NCBI GenBank assembly: GCA_023525975.1
Contig: CM042020.1
Coordinates: forward strand, 15,773,001 to 15,837,000
Direction of reading: 5' to 3'
Length of the DNA: 64,000 nt
Origin: Smallanthus sonchifolius
Taxonomy: Eukaryota > Streptophyta > Magnoliopsida > Asterales > Asteraceae
The position numbers were made by a program, and so were the translations under genes. Below the pieces are notes generated by a model, which worked only from the letters and a program-made list of their open reading frames with translations, was not told the DNA's origin and made no database searches. The stretch's first letter is position 1; each line of letters starts with the position of its first letter. This document shows, piece after piece, positions 12,661-25,287 of this stretch.

Positions 12661-12760
12661 AATATCATCAAAGGTGGCACACCAACCAAAAGGTTGAAGG
12701 TTCAAACATAGTTCACCAGAATATTTTCCTTCCTAAGTATACAATATGAAACAATGCTCC

Positions 12761-14870
12761 CACTACAACAGTATCACCCTATCCTGACGATTTTTTTTAC
12801 CCTATAGCGACGACTTGTCGCCGGGATAGCCCATACCGACGACATGTCGTCGGTATAGATGTCGTGGATATTGCCTCGTCCCAATAGCCAAGATTGTCGT
12901 CGCGGTAGGTCAGCCTATACCGACGACTTGTCGTCGCTACAGGGTCTAATTAAATAATCCAAAAAGAAATTATATACTGACGACATGTCGTCGGTATAGG
13001 TTGACCCTATTCCGACGACATGTTGTTGGTATAGGGTTTTTTGTTTTTTTATAATTTTTGAAAAAGGCTTATAGCGACGACATGTCGTCGGGATAGGTCT
13101 TTTATGTTTTTTTATATTTTTTAATTTTTAATATTTTATCTAGAAATATTAAATTTCTAAAAACAAAAACCTGCAAATCATTAAATATAAACCATTCAAA
13201 CATTCAAATCTGATAAAAACTAATATCCAAAACATAAACCAAACATCCAAATTGTTCGACACACAAACTTTTCCGACAAATCAAACATTCAAAACATAAA
13301 CTTATTCGACACACAAATACGCAAATTATTGAAGACAAACACCAACAACAAAGGCAAAGGCTCAACAACTCCAAGCTAATTATCATCGCTGCTAGTTCGA
13401 CGATCCCGAGAGTTTTTGTGAAAGTTGCTCCCAATAAATACCCTCTTATATACCTACACATCACAATTACATACATACATAAATAAAAGCTCAATTACAT
13501 AATTACAAACATATACATACAAACATAAACCAAACATCCAAATTGTTCGACACACAAACTTGTCCGACAAATCAAACATTCAAAACATAAACTTATTCGA
13601 TACACAAATATGCAAATTATTGAAGACAAACACCAACAACAAAGGCAAAGGCTCAACAACTCCAAGCTAATTATCATCGCTGCTAGTTCGACGATCCCGA
13701 GAGTTTTTGTGAAAGTAGCTCCCAATAAATACACTCTTATATACCCACACATCACAATTACATACATAAATAAAAGCCCAATTACATAATTACAAACATA
13801 TACATACAAACATACATACATAAATAAATGTCCAATTACATAATTACAAACATATACATACAAACATACATACATACACATATATACATTTATATTAACT
13901 AATCATCATAAACACAAATTACACACATACATACAAACTAATCATCCAAACTAATCATCACAAACACAAATTACACACATAAATACATATACATACAAAC
14001 TAGTCATCATAAACACACATCTAAACCAAATTACCTAAACTAATCAAAACTTAATAATTTCATCATACATACAAATATACATACTCATACATACAAACAT
14101 ACATACAAACATACATGCATACACATACATAACACATACATACAAAATCATAAAAATCTTAGATCTAAACCAAATTTCATCATAAATTAGTAATTAAAAC
14201 GAGTATTTACCTTCACAAAGCTAAAATCCAAAAAATTGTGAAATTTCTCCAAAACCTAACCAAAATAAACAAACAAAACTTTAAAATCTTGAAAAAGTAG
14301 CTAAAATATGAAACTCGGATGTTACCCCCACCTTAAATCCCGAGAGTTTTTGTGAAAGTTGCTCCCAAAAAGCCAAAAAACCGTGAAATCGTCGGAGAGA
14401 ACAATTTGGGAGAGTGTTGGAGGATTTTGGGTAGAAATGAAGGTCTGCCGTCTGTTTTTCCTATTTGTTCGCGCTGCACCCTATGGCGAGGACATGTTGT
14501 CGGCATAGGCCCACATGTCGTCGGTATATGAAATCGTCACCATAGGGTTTTCCAAAAAAAATTTTAATTAAAAAAAATAAAATTTTGACCGGCGGAATTT
14601 ATTAAAAAAAAAACAAAAAGAAAATCAAAAATAACCTATAGCGACGACATGTCGTCACTATAGGTTTTCCACAAAAATTCATTAGGCGCCAGTTTTCCCT
14701 CCAATCTGCCTCAACCCTATAGCGACGACATGTCGTGGCTATAGGGTGTCCCATTCAAAATTTTTGTTTTGACCTATACCAACGACATGTCGTCGGTATA
14801 AGGTGACCTATGCCGACGACAAGTGTTGTCGGTATAGGCGACGTCGGCACAGGGTCATTTCCTTGTAGTG
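12761..14870. mobile_element. Non-autonomous CACTA (En/Spm) transposon, 2.1 kb
   Basis: It starts CACTACAA (12761-12768) and ends TTGTAGTG (14863-14870), with 3-bp target duplications TCC on both sides. The terminal few hundred bases at each end carry repeated units built round the palindrome CGACGACATGTCGTCG flanked by CCTATA/TATAGG. In CACTA elements such subterminal repeats bind the transposase. The interior is AT-rich with many CATACATA runs, shows no transposase (TPase/TNPA) sequence and has an internal direct repeat. It must have been moved in trans. Confidence 0.93.
13230..13811. repeat. Tandem direct repeat inside the CACTA, 291 bp x 2
   Basis: The stretch starting AAACATAAACCAAACATCC occurs at 13230 and again at 13521, with only scattered differences over about 290 bp. 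Translating the minus strand gives two similar Cys/Leu-rich frames (13204-13494 and 13495-13881). These are products of the duplication and not evidence of genes. Confidence 0.88.
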
Positions 14871-17800
14871 TCCATTTACATAATTATATATAAATATTAT
14901 TAGTGTTTAAGTTTCATAAGCCAATAATATATTAAATGTGATTACACAACTATATATTACAATAACAACGAGTTTCTTTTTTAATAAACCAATTAGGAGG
15001 TTATGGCCAGCCAAAAGTTGACTTAGTTTGACGTAAATGGTTGAGATCGCCTCATCTATTACTAAACAATCGTAAATATATGCTTGAAAATCTGAAATGT
15101 ATTTTTTTCTTTCAATTTTGGTTAATTGAATTCTCCTTAAACCTTGTTAACTTGCAACTGTTGACAACTAGATCTGAAGATTTGAGCTATGCAACATGTT
15201 TAGAATGACACATAATAACATGCTATATTTTAAATCTGGACTAGATGCTTATGGGGAAAAAGTAAAAGGTGGTGAGTAGACCATAGACTAAACGCAATGA
15301 AGGGTGAGAGGAGGGGGCGTGAGCCACGTGGGCCACGTGGAGGGGGTGAGGGGCGTGAAACACCGCGCCGCCCGGGCGTGAGAGGGGGCGTGGGGGGCAA
15401 GTGTGAGTGTAGTCACGGGCGTGAGGGGGTGAGGGGCTACAGGTGATGCTGTGGCCCAGTGAGAAGGAGTTGGGGGGCGTGGGTAGCACTACGCATAGTC
15501 TTATGAAGTATGGTCTAGTATTGATCCAAAAAGTTATCCAAGATTCTGTTTTTCAAACACAAATGAGAAAAAGCGTACGGATGGATTCTTGTGAGCATCT
15601 ATCTTGATTTAGGAGGTGAAAAGTACAATAAAACTCAACCACTATCTTCGCTTCATTTAAGTCATAAAGTTGTTGCAAATATTTCGTGGGGGGCAAGTGT
15701 GTAGTCACAGGCGTGATGGGGTGAGGGGCTATAGGTGATTAGGTGGCCCAATGAGAAGGAGTTGCGGGGCGTGGGGACATGGATAGCACTACGCATAGTC
15801 TTATAGTCCAGTATTGATCCAAACAGATGTCCATGATTCTGTTTTTCTAACATAAATTAGAAAAAGCATAAGGATAGATCCTATTTTATTGTATTATTAA
15901 TCATATCTTAAGTTTAATAATTAGTTAGTTAAGATGTTAGTTACTTTAACACCGTTCATATAAAATAATCACACATCTAAACCAAATGACTTAAACTAAT
16001 CATAATTTAATAATTTCATTATACATACAAATATACATACTCATACATACAAACATACATACAAACATACATGCATACACATACATAACACATACATTCA
16101 AAATCATAAAAATCTTAGATCTAAACCAAATTTCATCACAAATTAGTAATCAAAACGAGTATTTACCTTCACAAAGCTAGAAATCCAAAAATGGTGAAAT
16201 TTCTCCAAAACCTAACCAAAATAAACAAACAAAACTTTAAAATTTTGAAAAAGTAGCTAAAATATGAAACCCGAATGTTACCCCACCTTAAATCTCGAGA
16301 GTTTTTTGTGAAAGTTTCTTTCAAAAAGCCCAAAAACCATGAAATCGCTGGAGAGAACAATTTTGGGTGGGTTTTGGAGGATTTTGGGTAGAAATGAAGG
16401 TCAGCCGTCTGTTTTCCTTATTTGTTCGCGCTGCACCCTATGGCGACGACATGTCCATAGGCCCACATGTCGTCGGCACAGGTACCCTATGCCGAAGACA
16501 TGTCGTCGGTATAGGGTTCGTAGGATGTTGACCGGTCAATAAAGGTAAAAACCCTATCCCGACGACATGTCGTCGCCATAGGGTTTGCCAAAAATATTTT
16601 TATCGTCGGTATAGGGTTCGTAGGATGTTGACCAGTCAATAAAGGTAAAAACCCTATCCCGACGACATGTCGTCGCCATAGGGTTTTCCACAATTTTTTT
16701 TAATTAAAAAAAAAAATTTGACCGGCGAAAATTTATTAAATAAAAAAAACAAAAAGAAAATCAAAATTAACCTATAGTGACGTCATTATAGGTTTTCCCT
16801 AAAAATTCATTGGGCGCCGGTTTTTCCTCCAATCTGCCTCAACCCTATAGCGACGACATGTCGTGGCTATAGGGTGTCCCATTCAAAAAAAAATTTTGAC
16901 CTATACCGACGACATGTGTCGTCGGTATAGGGTGACCTATGCCGACGACAAGTGTCGTCGGTATAGGCGACGTCGGCACATGGTCATTTCCTTGTAGTGT
17001 CCATTTACATAATTATATATAAATATTATTAGTGTTTAAGTTTCATAAGTCAATAATTTATTAAATGTGATTACACAACTATATATTACAATAACAACAG
17101 AGTTTCTTTTTTAATAAACCAATTAGGAGGTTATGGCCAGCCAAAAGTTGACTTAGTTTGACGTAAATGGTTGAGATCGCCTCATCTATTACTAAACAAT
17201 CGTAAATATATGCTTGAAAATCTGAAATGTATTTTTTTCTTTCAATTTTGGTTAATTGAATTCTCCTTAAACCTTGTTAACTTGCAACTGTTGACAACTA
17301 GATCTGAAGATTTGAGCTATGCAACATGTTTAGAATGACACATAATAACATGCTATATTTTAAATCTGGACTAGATGCTTATGGGGGAAAAAGTAAAAGG
17401 TGGTGAGTAGACCATAGACTAAACGCAATGAAGGGTGAGAGGAGGGGACGTGAGCCACGTGGAGGGGGTGAGGGGCGTGAAACACCGTGCCGCCCATGCG
17501 TGAGAGGGGGCGTGGGTGGCAAGTGTGAGTGTAGTCACGGGCGTGAGGGGATGAGGGGCTACAGGTGATGCTGTGGCCCAGTGAGACGGAGTTGGGGGGC
17601 GTGGGTAGCACTGCGCATAGTCTTATGAAGTATGGTCTAGTATTGATCCAAAAAGTTATCCAAGATTCTGTTTTTCAAACACAAATGAGAAAAAGCGTAC
17701 GGATGGATTCTTGTGAGCATCTATCTTGATTTAGGAGGTGAAAAGTACAATAAAACTCAACCACTATCTTCGCTTCATTTAAGTCATAAAGTTGTTGCAA

Positions 17801-19649
17801 ATATTTCATGGGGGGCAGGTGTGTAGTCACAGGCGTGATGGGGTGAGGGGCTACAGGTGATTAGGTGGCCCAATGAGAAGGAGTTGCGGGGCGTGGGGAC
17901 ATGGATAGCACTACGCATAGTTTTATAAAATATCGTCCAGTATTGATCCAAACAGTTGTCCAAGATTCTGTTTTTCTAACATAAATTAGAAAAAGCATAC
18001 GGATAGATCCTATTTTATTGTATTATTAATCATATCTTAAGTTTAATAATTAGTTAGTTAAGATGTTAGTTACTTTAACACCGTTCATATAAAATAATCA
18101 CACATCTAAACCAAATGACTTAAACTAATCATAATTTAATAATTCTATTATACATACAAATATACATACTCATACATACAAACATACATACAAACATACA
18201 TGCATACACATACATAACACATACATTCAAAATCATAAAAATCTTAGATCTAAATCAAATTTCATCACAAATTAGTAATCAAAACGAGTATTTACCTTCA
18301 CAAAGCTAGAAATCCAAAGAATGGTGAAATTTCTCCAAAATCTAACCAAAATAAACAAACAAAACTTTAAAATTTTGAAAAAGTAGCTAAAATATGAAAC
18401 ACGGATGTTACCCCACCTTAAATCTCGAGAGTTTTTGTGAAAGTTTCTTCCAAAAAGCCCAAAAACCATGAAATCGCTGGAGAGAACAATTTTGGGTGGG
18501 TTTTGGAGGATTTTGTGTAGAAATGAAGGTCAGCCGTCTGTTTTCCTTATTTGTTCGCGCTGCACCCTATGGCGACGACATGTCGTCGGCATAGGCCCAC
18601 ATGTCGTCGGCACAGGTACCCTATGCCGAAGACATGTCGTCGGTATAGGGTTCGTAGGATTTTGACCAGTCAATAAGGGTAAGTCAATAAGGGTAAAAAC
18701 CCTATCCCGACGACATGTCATCGCCATAGGGTTTTCCAAAATTTTTTTTATCGTCGGTATAGGGTTCGTATGATGTTGACCAGTCAATAAAGGTAAAAAC
18801 CCTATCCCGACAACATGTCGTCGCCATAGGGTTTTCCAAAAAAAAATTTAATTAAAAAAAAAATTTTTGACCGGCGGAAATTTATTAAATAAAAAAAACA
18901 AAAAGAAAATCAAAATTAACCTTCACTATAGGTTTTCCCTAAAAATTCATTGGGCGCCAGTTTTTCCTCCAATCTGCCTCAACCCTATAGCGACGACATG
19001 TCGTGGCTATAGGGTGTCACATTCAAAAAATTTTTTTGACTTATACCGACGACAGTATAGGGTGACCTATGCCGACGACAAGTGTCGTCGGTATAGGCGA
19101 CGTCGGCACATGATCATTTCCTTGTAGTGTCCATTTACATAATTATATATAAATATTATTAGTGTTTAAGTTTCATAAGTCAATAATTTATTAAATGTGA
19201 TTACACAACTATATATTACAATAACAACCGAGTTTCTTTTTTAATAAACCAATTAGGAGGTTATGGCCAGCCAAAAGTTGACTTAGTTTGACGTAAATGG
19301 TTGAGATCGCCTCATCTATTACTAAACAATCGTAAATATATGCTTGAAAATCTGAAATGTATTTTTTTCTTTCAATTTTGGTTAATTGAATTCTCCTTAA
19401 ACCTTGTTAACTTGCAACTGTTGACAACTAGATCTGAAGATTTGAGCTATGCAATATGTTTAGAATGACACATAATAACATGCTATATTTTAAATCTGGA
19501 CTAGATGCTTATGGGGGAAAAAGTAAAAGGTGGTGAGTAGACCATAGACTAAACGTAATGAAGGGTGAGAGGAGGGGGCGTGAGTCACGTGGAGGGGGTG
19601 AGGGGCGTGAAACACCGCGCCGCCCGGGCGTGAAACACCGCGCCGCCAA
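14871..19649. repeat. Tandem array of a 2.13-kb composite unit, about 2.2 copies
   Basis: The junction TTGTAGTG followed by TCCATTTACATAATTATA occurs at 14863, 16992 and 19122, a spacing of 2129 and 2130 bp. Each unit has about 1.1 kb of flanking DNA (14871-15967 in the first) followed by the 3' half of the CACTA (15968-16999 in the first, matching 14013-14870 with small indels). The third copy is cut off at about 19649, soon after a short CACCGCGCCGCC duplication. The copies are very similar, so the duplication is fairly recent. No gene is present; GC-rich minus-strand frames near 15241-15489 and 17360-17611 are low-complexity. Confidence 0.9.
15385..15890. repeat. Direct repeat inside the array unit
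   Basis: A G-rich stretch (GGGGGGCAAGTGTG ... CACTACGCATAGTC ... GTATTGATCCAAA) at about 15390-15600 returns in shorter, diverged form at about 15690-15890. The same pair recurs one unit later (about 17510-17730 and 17815-18020). The GACTATGCGTAG ends suggest a small DNA transposon, but I could not define matched termini. Confidence 0.6.
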
Positions 19650-20092
19650 AAGGATCATGAATTCAAATTTGGTTCTAATAGAATCAAAAAGCCAGAACGA
19701 AATCTCAAGAAGAATTTCTAGATTAAAGATTAAGGAACATGAATTCAAATTGATGAAGACAGATAGGCCAGAAATCATCGAAGGAAAGTTAAAGAAGTAC
19801 CAGAATGAGTCAAAAGTTGCAAGCCAAAAGGAATTCAAAAGAAAAGGACAAAACAGAAGTGCAGAATTAGATGCCGATAGGAGGTGAACAAATGAAGAGA
19901 AGATTGGACCATCATAAAGGTGAAAAATACAGGCATATATCATTTTAATTCGCTGTGACGATTTTGTTTATCGCTTCTTTTACATCATTCTAGAACATCA
20001 ATACATCACTCTAGAACATCAATACATCACATCCTCTTTGTACAAACTACTACTCTTAGGCAATCACACACAAATAAGGTGAATATGGTAAT
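19650..20092 (+). other. Unassigned stretch with a charged open frame
   Basis: From about 19655 to 19887 a + frame encodes a Lys/Glu/Arg-rich, probably coiled-coil segment (for example RRISRLKIKEHEFKLM). It is fused in frame to the last repeat unit and ends at 19887. It could be a captured host exon or chance coding. I do not recognise it. The rest up to element D contains a short CTAGAACATCAATACATCA duplication (about 19991-20030) and nothing else. Confidence 0.35.
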
Positions 20093-20734
20093 TGTAAGAA
20101 CGGTTCGCCAAGAAATAAAAACTAACACTTTTATAAATTCCAAATACAATACAATACAATAATTAAAGAAAGCTATAAATTACAATACTTTTACAAAAGA
20201 AATAAAAGAAAAGTACGAAAACAAAGACGGATACTAAATTCGTGAATGAGGCTTCGTGTTTAACACGGATCCCTTAAAACAAATTCCGAGTCTCCCAAGA
20301 GAACTCGAATGTTTCCCAGGGTACAACGGCCGAAGCTGTGTGTACAGCCGGGGATGACTCTAAACCCGAAATTTTACCTTGTAGTAGAGAGAATAATTGC
20401 TAGAAATATTTTTTTAAAGAATGATGATAGAGCTCAAGTAGGAGGTTTATGGTGTGTTCAAGTGTATCTAGTAACAAAGGCATACATTTGTATTTATAGT
20501 GAACCAAAATTGAAACACCCTTCAAGTCATTACTCAAGGAGTGAATTCAAAGTTGAAACACCTATAGACTTTACTAAAAAAATTGAATTCAAAGATGAAA
20601 CACACAAAGTTGTAACACCTAAATTGAATTCAAAATTGAAAGATTTTATACAAAATAAAATCAAACTTAAAACATAACCAAATCATACTACTTTATTATT
20701 ATTTATTCTCACATATTCTTGAAGAGTTCCAACA
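20093..20734 (-). repeat. 3' LTR of D
   Basis: 642 bp. It matches 33645-34281 along its length with scattered substitutions and small indels, for example the ATACAATACAATA run is longer here. Confidence 0.93.
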
Positions 20735-21391
20735 ATCCCCCACATGTGAAAATAAACAAAACCTCATTTTTTTCCCCATGTGAAAACTCATTTCACATAT
20801 TTTTCTAACAATCCCCCACAAGGGATGGATCTAAATCCATACTCTCTTAATTTCAAGATACAATTTCAGCGGTTGAATATTGCCGGATAGGTAGTTGTTA
20901 GCTTTGAACCCTCCGTTGTGATGCATACTTAGTCTCCTAGTGGTTCGGTAGACACGATATCCTTGAACCAACCACCATTTATGTAGACAGCCATATACTT
21001 CACACAATAATCTCCCTGGTCTGGTTAACCACTCATAGTTGTGTCCATTATGGTCGTGGATCACTAGCCTGGTTCCGTGAGAGCTCTAGGAATTGCGCCC
21101 CCAACAATTCCATTCAAAGCGAGCGAAGCGACCACACTTCTCTCTTCACATAGGTGATTCTTAATAAATCATTAAGAGCATTAGGTTCCTTGTGATTACC
21201 ATAAATCACCACCCATATGTTTTGCTTATCCTCTAATTATATCACTTATTAGTATAGGAATGGACTAGGAAGAATGTATCTCCCTTTTATGTGTTTTGGG
21301 GTACCTCCCGCAGTGACCGTAGTTCATGTAGTTTGGTTGTCCTATTGAACCTAGATCTTGGGATCTCCAGTCACATAGGTTAGGTTTTCTA
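20735..21391 (-). other. 3' non-coding part of D
   Basis: It lies between the end of pol and the 3' LTR. I see no convincing frame. Two CAATCCCCCACA-type tracts (20732-20745 and about 20810-20822) look like a duplicated polypurine tract. Confidence 0.6.
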
Positions 21392-22841
21392 TTACACTCC
21401 CTCTTTCACGGGCTTTAGTCCAATTCTAATTGACAACTTTTGAACTAACTCTTTGCTTAAGCCTTTCGTCAGCGGGTCCGCAATGTTATCTTTTGACTTT
21501 ACATAGTCAATCGTGATAACCCTCGTTGAGAGTAGTTGTCGTACCGTATTATGTCCACGTCTAATATGCCTTGATTTGCCATTGTACATTGAGCTCTGAG
21601 CTCTACCAATCGATGCTTGACTGTCACAATGTATGCAAATAGCCGACAAAGGCTTTGACCATCTTGGAATATCCTCCACAAATTAACGTATCCATTCAGC
21701 CTCTTCACCAGATTTATCTAAGGCGATGAACTTAGATTCCATCGTGGATCTAGCTATAACAATTTTCTTAGACGACTTCCAAGCTATAGCCGCACCACCA
21801 AGGGTGAACACATACCCACTAGTTGATCTTGAGTCCTTTATGTCCGATATACAGTTAGCATCACTGAATCCTTCTATTACAGCTGGATCACGGTTATAAT
21901 GTAGTCCATAATCTCTTGTGTATCTCAAGTACCTTAGCACCCTAGTTATACTTTTCCAATGTACGAAACTTGGATTACTAGTATATCGGCTTAGTCGACT
22001 CACGGCATAAGCCAAATCGGGTCTAGTACATGTCATAAGATACATTAGACTACCAATGATTCTTGAATACTCCAACTGAGCAACTGCCACACCTTTATTT
22101 TTACTTAGATGTGTGGTGGTATCAATCGGAGTCTTTGCTATATCCATGTCCTCCTAATTGAACTTTTCAAGAATCTTATCCACATAGTGAGATTGACTTA
22201 ACACAAGTAATCTTTACACCAAGAATTACATCCACAAGACACATGTCTTTCATGTTAAACCTCGATTTCAACATGTCTTTAGTAGAATTGATCATCTTAT
22301 CATCACTTCCAATGATAAGCATATCATCTACATAAAGGCATAAGATCACATAACCTCCACTTGTGTCTTTCACATAGACACATTTATCACACTCATTTAT
22401 TTTGAAACCATTGTTAATCATGACATTGTCAAACTTTTTGTGCCATTGTTTTGGAGCTTGCTTCAAGCTATACAAAGACTTGACCAATTTACATACTTTT
22501 CCCTCTTGACCAGGAGCGGAGAACCCCTCAGGTTGCTCCATGTAAATTTCCTCTTCTAAATCTCCGTTTAGAAAAGCGGTTTTTACACCCATTTGGTGAA
22601 CTTCCAAACTTCTCAAAGTCGCTATTGCAAGCACCAACCTTATCGAGGTTATTTGTGTCACCGGCGAGTAAGTATCAAAGTAATCTAGACCCTTTTTTTG
22701 TCTAAATCCTTTTATCACTAGCCTCGCTTTGTATTTTTCAATACTACCATTGGGTTTCATCTTCCTTTTAAATATCCAACGATCCCCAAGCGGTTTACAA
22801 CATGGATGAAGATCTACTAACTCCCATGTATGGTTTTGCAA
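21392..22841 (-). pseudogene. Element D RT and RNase H (broken)
   Basis: The RT starts with HTWELVDL-type sequence, then KYKARLVIKGF, TAFLNGDLEEEIYMEQPEGF, SLKQAPKQWHKKFD and the catalytic LYVDDMLIIGS. The first catalytic aspartate of the usual DVKTAFL block reads Gly (MGVKTAFLNG), so the enzyme is predicted dead. RNase H follows in another frame after a frameshift and small loss near 22150-22200, with CTRPDLAYAV, FSDANCISD, HCDSQASI and SRHIRRGHN. An in-frame stop near 21680 splits it. The frame ends GLKPVKEGV at 21392. No product is expected. Confidence 0.94.
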
Positions 22842-22861
22842 AATAGAATCTATTTCATTCT

Positions 22862-24104
22862 TTATTGCTTCTTTCCTTTGAGGTCCATCGGAAGATGTAA
22901 CTGCTTGACGGTAGGTATTGGGTTGCCCTCAACCATGTACGTCATGAAGTCCGGTCCGAAGGATTTTTCAACCCTTTGTCGTTTGCTTCTTCTTGGTTCA
23001 ATTTCTTCCACCTCGGGTATTTCATGTCTCTTATCATGAACTTCATCTTTCAACCGATGTCGATGAGCTTGAGTGTTCTTGTCGTTTACAAGGAAACACA
23101 TGTTCAAACCATGAAGCATGTTCAGCTTCCATGATAGTGTTCTTGTGTATGTCGGGATTCTTTGACTCATGTACAAGAAACCGATAAGCGCTACTGTTAT
23201 GAGCATAACCAACAAAGATGCAACCTACAGTTTTGGAACCTATCCTTTGCACCTTCTGAGGCAGTATAGTTACTTTAGCTAGGCACCCCCATACTCTCAA
23301 GTGTTTGTATGGTGTTGGTCTACCCTTCCATAACTCATAAGGGGTTTCATCCCTTTTCTTGTGGGGTATTTTATTTAAAAGATAGGTAGCCGCCAAAATG
23401 GCCTCCCCCCACATTTCCGGACTCATCCCGGAACTAATCAACATGGTCTTCATCATCTCTTTCATTGTACGGTTCTTTCGTTTCGCGACGCCATTTTATT
23501 GTGGTGTATAAAGAGCGGTATATTGATGGATAATTCCATTTTCTGCACATATATCCGCCAAAGGTGAGACATATTCACCTCCCCTATCACTTCTCACAAC
23601 TTTGATTTTCTCGTTGAGTTGACGCTCAACTTCATTTTTATACAAGACAAACTTGTTTATTGCTTCATCCTTACTCTTAACTAAGTATACATAGAAATAT
23701 CTTGTACTATCATCAATAAAAGTGTTGAAGTACTTATTTCCACCTTTTGTGGGGATGGCTTTTAAATCGCACACATCAGTGGGGATTATATCAAGCTGTT
23801 CGGTAGTTCTTACAACCAATTTATGGGGCTTTTTTGTAAATTTGGCTTCTACACACGTAATGCATTTTGACTTTGAATTTATTTTCAATTTCGGAATGTG
23901 ATTTAAATTACTTATGCGTTTCATAGTTCGAAAATTTACATGACCAAGACGCGCATGCCAATCAATATTATCATTCAACTCAAGCATGTAAGAAGAAGTA
24001 ATAGCCTTGTCATTCATGTTCTTTTTCACAACCATTACATTTAATTTAAACATGGCATTAAGGGCATACCCTTTGCCAACAAACATTCCCTTTTTGGTCA
24101 ACAC
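22862..24104 (-). pseudogene. Element D integrase (broken)
   Basis: It begins with the pre-integrase region (WHARLGHVNFRTM ... CITCVEAK, the HHCC zinc-binding type), then the catalytic core with TDVCDL, FIDDSTRY and RSDRGGEY, and NKIPHKKRDETPYELW plus LRVWGCLAKV further on. A nonsense codon lies directly after the YTPQ block (about 23495), and the linker toward RT changes frame near 23085 (EPRRSKRQRVEKSFGPDF is in another frame). It would have inserted the cDNA. It is inactive as read. Confidence 0.94.
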
Positions 24105-24128
24105 GACCTTATCAGATTCAATACAAAG

Positions 24129-25282
24129 TCAAAATCCAAACTTATTAAGAAACCATCCCGAAACAAGATTCTTGCGAATCTCGGGAACATACAAGGTGTT
24201 GCTCAAGGTGAGTTCTTTTCTCGAAGTCATCTTAAAGATCACATCCCCTTCACCCTTGATATCGATGGTAGCTTTGTTCCCCATGTAGAGCTTTGGATCA
24301 CCCTTTACTTCCTTAAACGTATTAAAGAGGTTTTTGTCACCACACATGTGACGGGTAGCTCCCACGTCAACATACCAACCTTGCGGCTTATCACCCACAA
24401 TGTTGACTTCCGCTATTATTGCTGATTCTTCGGTGATCATTGCCACAAGAGGCATGCCATCATCATCCACCATGTGCTCCTTTTCACGCTTTGGTGCCTT
24501 GCAACTTTGAGCTAAGTGGCCATTTTCGCCACAATTGTAGCATTTGCCCTTAAACTTCTTCTTTACCATTCCCCCCTTTTTGGGACCAAGGTTAACACTT
24601 TTTTCTTTCCCTTTCCCCTGCTTAAAGCCCTTATTGCTTTTAGAGGATTGGCCATGTTCAACCATGTTGGCCTTAGCGGAAATTTGCACTTGACTCACCT
24701 TAAGAGCCAACCTATTGTCTTCTTAATTTCGAAGACGAACCACAAGGTCTTCAATGGTCATTTCTTTTAGTTTATGTTTTAAATAGTTTTTAAAGTCAAC
24801 CCATGACGGAGATAATTTTTCATCCATTGAAGCGACTTGAAAGGTCTCACTAAGGACCATCCCTCGACGTGAAAGTCACTAAGTATAACTTGTAACTCTT
24901 GGACTTGACTAATGACCGTTTTTTCATCAACCATTTTGTAGTCCAAGAAACAGGCGACCACAAATTTCTTTGTGCCCGCATCCACCGTTTTGTACTTGCG
25001 TTCCAATGACTCCCACAATTCTTTTGCGGTTGTTATCTTGCAATACACGTTATACAAAGCATCCACTAAGCCATTCAACACATAGTTGCGACACAAGAAC
25101 TCAGAATGCTTCCAAGCACGGCGCTCACATGTTGAACGTCGGCGTTCTCACCCTCAACGGGTGAAGGTGGGGATTCGGTTAAAAACTGAGCTAGGTTCAA
25201 GGTGGTCAAGTAGAAGAACATCTTCTGTTGCCACCTTTTAAAGTGCAATCCAAAAAACTTTTCGGGTTTATCCGCATGGTTC
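24129..25282 (-). pseudogene. Element D gag and protease (main part, broken)
   Basis: On the minus strand from 25282 the capsid region reads ADKPEKFFGLHFKRWQQKM, then the AKELWESLERKYKT block. Frame changes and stops occur near 25100 and 24720-24780. A Lys-rich stretch precedes a CCHC zinc knuckle (CYNCGENGHLAQSC), then the protease site WYVDVGATRHMC. The residue after the catalytic Asp is Val where copia proteases normally have Ser or Thr, so the protease is probably dead. The first 22 codons of gag lie on the far side of element E. Confidence 0.93.
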
Positions 25283-25287
25283 GCAAC

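Noticed and set aside
13204..13881. Two similar Cys/Leu-rich minus-strand frames
   Set aside because: They are two copies of a CATACATA-rich repeat inside a CACTA element; low complexity and no start context.
15241..17611. His/Pro-rich minus-strand frames (for example 15241-15489, 17360-17611)
   Set aside because: They are G-rich repeat units of the tandem array translated in reverse; nothing conserved beyond the DNA repeat.
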